DNA from: Hedera helix | Taxonomy: Eukaryota; Streptophyta; Magnoliopsida; Apiales; Araliaceae | Assembly (NCBI GenBank): GCA_947179155.2 | Contig: OX359284.1 | Span: 11,596,432-11,660,431 of the forward strand | DNA length: 64,000 bases | Reading direction: 5' to 3' | Shown: piece by piece, positions 58,511-64,000 of the stretch | Position numbering within the stretch: position 1 is the first letter of the stretch | How the letters are laid out: each line of letters begins with the position of its first letter | The notes under the pieces: generated by a model | What the model was told of the DNA's origin: nothing | The model's input: only the letters and a program-made list of their open reading frames with translations | The model's database searches: none | Position numbers and translations under genes: made by a program

Positions 58511-59435
58511 TGCCCTCAAGCCAATCACATTTGATGTCATATGCATATACTTTGTAATTTTATTCGGCTTATTAATAAAAGTATCAAGGCATTTCTTTAT
58601 TCATGATTAATTGGTTGAATTAATTATATGAATAAATCCATAATTTTGAGCAATGCTTTAAAAATTATAATGTTGATTATGCTAATGATATTTAAATTCA
58701 AGATAGCTCAAAACTAAAATGTTCCTAATCGTGGGATCACTAAAATGGGAATGAATGAATCCGGATAGATTAGTACATAGTATACTTGCTCTTATGAAAA
58801 GGATGATTGATCTCATAATCATTTGTGTAGAGACACTAAAGCAAGTATGTAGGTGCTTATTAGAGAATAAGTTCACTGAACGTGACTTGCTCAAAGAACA
58901 CCTAATAGAGTTTTACTTGCCCGTCAATAGGAGTTCCTTTTGTGATAGTAGTACAAATGATCCTTGAACTTGAGATCATCATAGTACCTTATATATGATG
59001 AGTTATACTTTTGCATATTCCTTAAGACCTTTAGGGTATATCAAAGGGTATGATCGGGTATAATAAGTTGTACATGGAGGTAGGTAAATGATCAACAAAA
59101 AATCTATCACTTCCAGTAAAGGGAGAGAATGTCCTATGTAATTCGATAAATGACAACTCATAAACCATTGGCCAAGGTGGAAAGAAAATTAAAAAGGAGT
59201 TTATAATTTACATTAGAGTTGAACATTTGAGAATTAAAATGCATATGATCAAATAAAATAAGACTTGACAGCAACTTCATGTCTTATATTTGATTGGGAC
59301 ATTGTGTGGCAGAAGGATTGAATTGTGCGGTAACTATTCGTTGAAAGGTTCTTTTACGATTAAATGTTAAAAGTTATATTATCTGGAAAGTCGTTGATTG
59401 CTAATGGAGCTTACCCTTATTGTGGAATAAACAAT
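58511..59435. other. Spacer of the inverted repeat
   Basis: No protein motif was found. It has the look of LTR sequence (for example the phrase CTTGAACTTGAGATCATCA at 58963), but I could not place it in a family. Confidence 0.35.
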
Positions 59436-59556
59436 GTTCCAAAAATTCCCGCCTAGCGCCCCGCCTGGGCGCTAAGCCCCCCTGGCACCTTGCCTAGGCC
59501 CAATGCGGAAAAAATCCCTCTAGGAAATTAAGCGGGGCCTAGGCGGAGAAATTAGG
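59436..59556. repeat. GCCTAGGCG-rich repeat
   Basis: Words CCCGCCTAGCGCC, GCCTGGGCGC, TTGCCTAGGCCC and GGGGCCTAGGCGG are arranged with partial inverted symmetry, in the style of plant hAT-derived repeats. Neither TSD nor clear ends were found. Confidence 0.4.
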
Positions 59557-59966
59557 GTTGTAATTGTTTTTATTTTATTCTAATAACTACGCTAAAAAAC
59601 GACGTAATGGGAGTGGATGATGAAGTTGAGGACTGTACTTGCCAATTCTTCAATAGACGTGCACTTGCAGTTCAATCCCCCACTTATCCATGTCTTTTCT
59701 TGGATCTTATCCTTATCTTCTTCCTTGATTCTCTTTCTCTTTTTAGAATCCCTTCTTAACTTTCCTGGATAAGGATAAGATCTAACAAAAGATATGGACA
59801 AATAGGGGACCACAATGCTAAGGATCACATATACAAAGGGGCGTGGGTCCCGAGGTGGCACGAGAACCAAGGAATGCTTGGATTTGCCGCACAGGCATGT
59901 GGGACTATATGAGCACTACACATAAACACCACGCGCAGGGATTAGACAACACGTGGGCTACCCGGA
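59557..59966. other. Unassigned sequence
   Basis: No supported gene; minus-strand frame 59592-59870 shows no family motif. Confidence 0.4.
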
Positions 59967-60095
59967 AATGCCACGTGAGTCTCAGGTCTAGCCACATTGG
60001 TCGCTCGAGTCTAGCCAAGTTGGCCTCTCGAACCGGCCATGTGGGTCTCGCGGATTCTGCCATGTGGGCTTCATAGGTTCGACCACGTGGCCCTC
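59967..60095 (+). repeat. About 23-bp tandem repeats with CCATGTGGG core, six units
   Basis: Successive units begin CCACGTGAG, CCACATTGG, CCAAGTTGG, CCATGTGGG, CCATGTGGG and CCACGTGGC, each 21-23 bases apart and followed by TCTC..G-type words. Several contain CACGTG-like cores. The left arm at 58450-58490 keeps only the last two. Confidence 0.75.
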
Positions 60096-60595
60096 TACTG
60101 TGACATCATGACTACACTTACACCCAGGCTAAGGAACACTTGTAATGAAGACTCACAACATTTCCTGGGGCTCCCAGCAGAGGGCCCTAAGATGCCTGGG
60201 CATAATATTGAGATATTTGTCTAAGGGGCTACCTCAGTGGCTAGGAGAACAAGATTGCCGAGAGAGTGTAAGCTCTCTTGAACGAGTATTGGCAGAATTG
60301 TGGGACCCACTCGAGCACGTGATAGCTTGTTATGCGCACGACCCACCACATGGCACAACCCAAATGTATCGTGGTGTGGACCTCAAGCCCGTTCATTACA
60401 AATAGAGGTCATGATTTGACATTTTACAAGTTTGTCTACGCTACCTAGAGTAAAATATTATGCATACTGTTGTACCGTTCTTGCCTGTTTTCCTTTCCTT
60501 GGTTCTCCTTAGTCGGTCTATTCCTACCTTCGTGAATCTTTCATCTCTCCAGCTCACCCTCACTAATTAACTCTAGATTTACAAGAAGAATAAGA
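60030..60595 (+). repeat. Right arm of a large inverted repeat (LTR-like)
   Basis: Inverted partner of 58075-58510. It includes TACAAATAGAGG at about 60398, possibly a TATA-type box. The pair is best read as two copies of one LTR or repeat in opposite directions; the family is unknown. Confidence 0.75.
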
Positions 60596-61093
60596 AACTA
60601 GAAGAAGAAATAGGGGAGCATAGTCTAGGCATCACTTGAAATACTGATACTAAGGACAACATACGATAAACACAGGTAATCAAGGACCAAATTATTGTCT
60701 CACTTGAAATACTAATACTTAAAGACCCTTTGACCAATCAAAAACCTAAATTTCTCTAACTTAGAAATACTAAATTAATGAACATTCTAGAGATGAAAAG
60801 ATTTTAAAGTAAAATAAATCTCATAACATAGATCCTGCCAAGTCCTTTTATTTCACTCTTTTGTTCAGAAACTCACAATCTCCATCAAGAATCATCCAAG
60901 AATATTATCTCTAAGCATATATCATGCAATCCTTAATATGTAGGGAAAAGTGAACAAAAAAATAAGGTTTCTCTTATTCAGACAGAGGGTATATAATTGT
61001 CTGTCAACTCAGAGGAAATACAAGAGATATCAAGGCCCAACAAAAACCTGATAAAAAAAAATTCCTAGGGAGCATGTGAAAAATAAAGTTCAA
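60596..61093. other. Unassigned sequence
   Basis: No supported gene. The phrase CACTTGAAATACTGATACT recurs (60640 and 60700). Confidence 0.4.
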
Positions 61094-62607
61094 TGTTGAT
61101 GAGTGTGTTAAATACCTACGAATTGACCATCTTTAGCCATAAATTAGTGTTTGTTTCTATGTGATGCATGTTACTTTTGATGTGTTTTTATGTTATTTTG
61201 TAGGAATTGGAATAAGGGCTAGTTGGATCAAAATTTGGAGTTGCTATGCTTGCATTTTCTGCTTATAAATTACACAGCAACCACTTTAGGCCTCATTTCA
61301 ACCTTCCGAATTTGTCAAATCCTAAAACATAAAAATTGTAGACCTACTTCTCAGCTTTCCGAAACATCTTGAATCGTCTCAATCGGAGTCCGGATGAGAA
61401 AGTTATGGTCATTTTTCTAACAGATGCCAAAGCTGAAAATGTATTAGGTCAGCCACCCCACTTCCTAGGGCAGCCACCCCGAGTAAGCAAAACGGGGAGT
61501 TTACACTCTAGTAGAGTCGGGCAGCTGCTCCATAAAGCAGGGCAGCCACCCTAGTCGGCGAACAACATTTTAATTGCGCGATTTTTGACTTGGGATGAAG
61601 TGGGTTTTGATTAGGTTTTTGTGGGAAGTTGGGATAACTTGTTAGGAGTATAAATAGTAATATTGTAACCCTAACGAGGAGACTTTTGGATGCTTGACCA
61701 TCAAAGATTGCAATTAGAGGCTAAAGCTTGGAAGCATTCAACAAAAGGAGATCAAGGCATTGGGATTAGGGAGGATTATCGAGTTTATTCCTATTTCTTC
61801 TCTATTTTCTTGTATTGATGTTGATGACTTTCATAACTATGGTTTTTAATTATTCTATGATGGATTAAATTCTCTTTTAAGATTACGACAGAACCCGATG
61901 CATAGTTTGAATTGAGTTTGTTCTTAGTTGTTTTATGTTAAATATATTTGGATTGTCTATCATATTTATGCATATTGTTTAATTACCTGGTCAGTAGTTA
62001 GCGTGGTAATCTATATAAACTTGATGAACGGAGTATAGATTTAGACCTTGGTATGATAGCATATAATTGTAATTTCTTCATCGAAAGGAATTATGATTTG
62101 TGAGTACAATAGAGATATGCCTATTTGCCTTGCGTAATTGTAAAGAGAATCTGTACTTAAATCCTTTTTAATATAACCCACATAAAGATATAGTGTTTTA
62201 ATTAATTGGGATGCTCCATACAATTCTATTCCTTAATTGTTAGAATAAAGTGAAATTGTTTTTGTGTCATCGAGAGGTGCATATAAATCTTATAAAGAAT
62301 TCTTAATTAACAATTCGGTGTATTTAATATGAAGTAATGAGAATTAATATTATTTAAATGAAGTATTGGGGGAAGTTGTAGTATTTCTTAATATTTGATC
62401 AATAATAATTAGTCTTAGTTAATTTTAATTTATTTTCAACAAATCATAATCAATCTCAAAGTGCTAGTTTAATTAAGATTAATTTATTTGGAAAGTTAAT
62501 TATTAACAATTTCGAATATAATCTATGTGGGACAATACTCTTCTGGTCAATTTACTACAGTTTGACCACGTATACTTGCGTGTTAAACCTAGAGTTAAAA
62601 ATAGACA
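61094..62607 (+). mobile_element. 5' LTR of an Athila-like element
   Basis: Starts TGTTGATGAGTG, like the LTR at 52438, and ends about AATAGACA, ten bases before a strong primer-binding site. TATA box TATAAATAG at 61649-61657. Between 61440 and 61555 the phrase GGGCAGCCACCC occurs several times, giving a GQPP-repeat open frame (61369-61554) that is not a gene. The start is supported by similarity to the other Athila-like LTR, not by a TSD. Confidence 0.7.
61649..61657 (+). promoter_or_regulatory. LTR TATA box
   Basis: GGAGTATAAATAG inside the LTR, about 960 bases before the primer-binding site. Confidence 0.6.
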
Positions 62608-62616
62608 ATAAGTTTT

Positions 62617-62632
62617 TGGCGCCGTTGCCGAG
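62617..62632 (+). promoter_or_regulatory. Athila-type primer-binding site
   Basis: TGGCGCCGTTGCCGAG preceded by AGTTTT. This is the usual Athila site, complementary to the tRNA-Asp 3' end; the last bases are one change from the common GCCGGGGA. Confidence 0.88.
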
Positions 62633-62742
62633 AATTATTTTTGATAATTAGTCCGTATTAGTTTCTATTAAATTGATCTTTAGATTAAACCTTCTTTTCT
62701 TTTCCTTTATTATTTTTACTTTATGTTTCACGTGATCTTGAT

Positions 62743-64000
62743 TTGTGCATGCAAACCCGTTCAAAGGGAGTGGAACCATTGCCAATTGACAACGATATTG
62801 AGAGAAGGTTCCGTAGAATCCGAACATATATTCAAAGCACATTAAAAAATCAAGAAAAGATGGCAAAAGAGGATCAAAAGTCGTTAAGGGACTTTGCAAT
62901 GCTGCAGGTTATTGAAATTCAGTCTAGCATTCAGAGGCCTACGATTCATGCGATGGCCTTTGAAATTAAACCAGGAACGATTCAGATGCTGCAAAACTCT
63001 GTCCAGTTAGGGGGATTGCCAAATGATGATCCTAATGACCACTTGATTAGCTTCCTAGAGATATGTGATGCATTCAAGTTCAATGGAGTGACCGAAGATG
63101 CGATACGACTTCACTTGTTCCCGTTTACACTCCGTGATAAAGTGAAAAGTTGGCTTCACTCTTTACCCCCGGTTCAATAACAACATGAAATGACTTGGCG
63201 CAAAAGTTTTTAGCCAAATTTTTTCCACCAGCTAAAACAGCCATGATGCGAATTGACATTACTTTTGTTCAACATGATTCGGAGTCACTGTACGAAGCAT
63301 GGGAGAGATTTAATGACTTAATGCGCAAATGCCCTCATCGTGGGATCCCGAATATCACACGGACAAGTATTCATGCAGGTGCAGGTAGAGCTCTAATGGC
63401 AAAAAATTACGATGAAGACTATGAGTTGTTGGAGACCATGGCAGCGAATAACTATCAGTGGCCATCAGCTAGAATGAATCAACCGAGAGCAGCAGGAAGA
63501 GTTGAAGTGGACGCAGTTACCACACTAGCAGCACAAATGAATGCACTTACAAAGAAGATCGATGCACTTGGGATTCAAAATGTTCAGAATATGTCAGTAA
63601 TCTGTGAGATATGTGCAGACAATCATACCAGTGATCAGTGTGCTATCAGCTCTAAGTCAGTACAGTATGTGGGAAACTTCGACCGGCAATAAAATAGCAA
63701 TAATCCTAACTATTACAAGTCGAGTGGGCAGAGTCAACAGAATTACTCATGGAGTAATAGTAATCAAGCCCAAAATGCTGCACCAAGTCAACCTTACCCA
63801 CCAGGACTTCAAGCTCGACAACAACAGCAACCGCCTCCTCATCCAAAAAAGCAAACAAATTTGGAGGAAATGTTGGCCAAGTATATGGCAGGAACTGAGG
63901 TAAGAATGCAGGCTCAGGATAAGATGATGAATCAAATGGATATCAACATTAAGAATTTGCACTTCGGAACTTGGAAAATCAGCTGGGACAATTGGTCAAT
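62743..64000 (+). pseudogene. Athila-like Ty3/gypsy gag, broken; element continues beyond the window
   Basis: Frame 1 from 62743 gives the matrix/capsid part (MQTRSKG near the start, FEIKPGTIQMLQ, DDPNDHLISFLEICD, RDKVKSWLHSLPP). Frame 3 from about 63189 continues the retrotransposon gag domain (AQKFLAKFFPPAKTA, SLYEAWERFNDLMRKCPH), then MAANNYQWPS, a zinc-knuckle-like CEICADNHTSDQC and GNFDRQ. After a stop at 63690 the same frame runs on (NYSWSN, NLEEMLAKYM). Breaks seen: a one-base loss near 63170, a TGA at 63186 where Trp is expected, a gap after GIPN (63360), the TAA at 63690 and a frameshift near 63960. Protease and reverse transcriptase would lie to the right. The element encodes no working Gag. 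Confidence 0.92.

Noticed and set aside
1..64000. CRISPR arrays, bacterial operons, rRNA or tRNA genes
   Set aside because: No spaced identical repeats of CRISPR type and no tRNA or rRNA gene were recognised. The only tRNA-related sequences seen are short primer-binding sites. The content is plant nuclear DNA.

Overview
This is AT-rich, repeat-dominated nuclear DNA from a flowering plant, probably a eudicot. That follows from plant-type Ty3/gypsy LTRs (chromovirus Del/Tekay-like and Athila-like), copia, LINE, hAT and Stowaway-like debris, and a nuclear copy of mitochondrial atp1. No complete host gene is visible. Most of the window is retrotransposon LTRs inserted into one another, and boundaries were set from TG...CA ends plus matching target-site duplications (TSDs).

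Layout. 1-3178: 3' end of an Athila-like element with its 3' LTR. 3190-3540: minus-strand copia gag remnant. 4294-8189: broken LTR fragments (F/H-type, B-type, copia LTR end with primer-binding site, A-type tail). 8195-19509: one minus-strand A-type solo LTR (TSD GCTTC) split by a B-type solo LTR (9130-13706, TSD ATAAT) and a younger A-type solo LTR (15819-19207, TSD TCGTA). 20.7-43.7 kb: a second, deeper stack. A plus-strand LTR H is split by a minus B-type LTR (21964-40649), itself split by LTR F (22288-34184, TSD GAGCA) and an A-type solo LTR (35463-38875, TSD TCAGC). F is in turn split by element E1 (22355-28843, TSD ATTAA) and an hAT element (31421-32729, TSD CATATAAC). That is four levels of nesting.

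E1 is the most unusual item. It is a non-autonomous element with both LTRs, an initiator-Met primer-binding site, a polypurine tract and a perfect TSD. Its LTR is a chimera: an F-type LTR start joined to an A-type internal tail, a second polypurine tract and an A-type LTR.

43.7-64 kb is a different mixture. It holds an hAT-like element with a mitochondrial atp1 fragment flanked by 61-63 bp direct repeats, a decayed LINE (reverse transcriptase tail, zinc finger, RNase H), two foldback MITEs, an Athila-like solo LTR, an Athila-like 5' LTR with broken gag, copia pieces, a possible gene start, and two well-formed minus-strand exons of an unidentified gene. These are followed by a Stowaway-like MITE, a second hAT element, a large inverted repeat and, at the right edge, the 5' half of another Athila-like element with decayed gag.

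Two signals cut across families. One is a GC-rich module of alternating palindromes (AAAACGACGTCGTTTT and CCGCGCATTGCGCGG types) found in both Del-like and Athila-like LTRs. The other is a short conserved stem-loop region in the Del-like LTRs. Family names rest on recognised motifs and on comparisons by eye within the window; no database search was possible.
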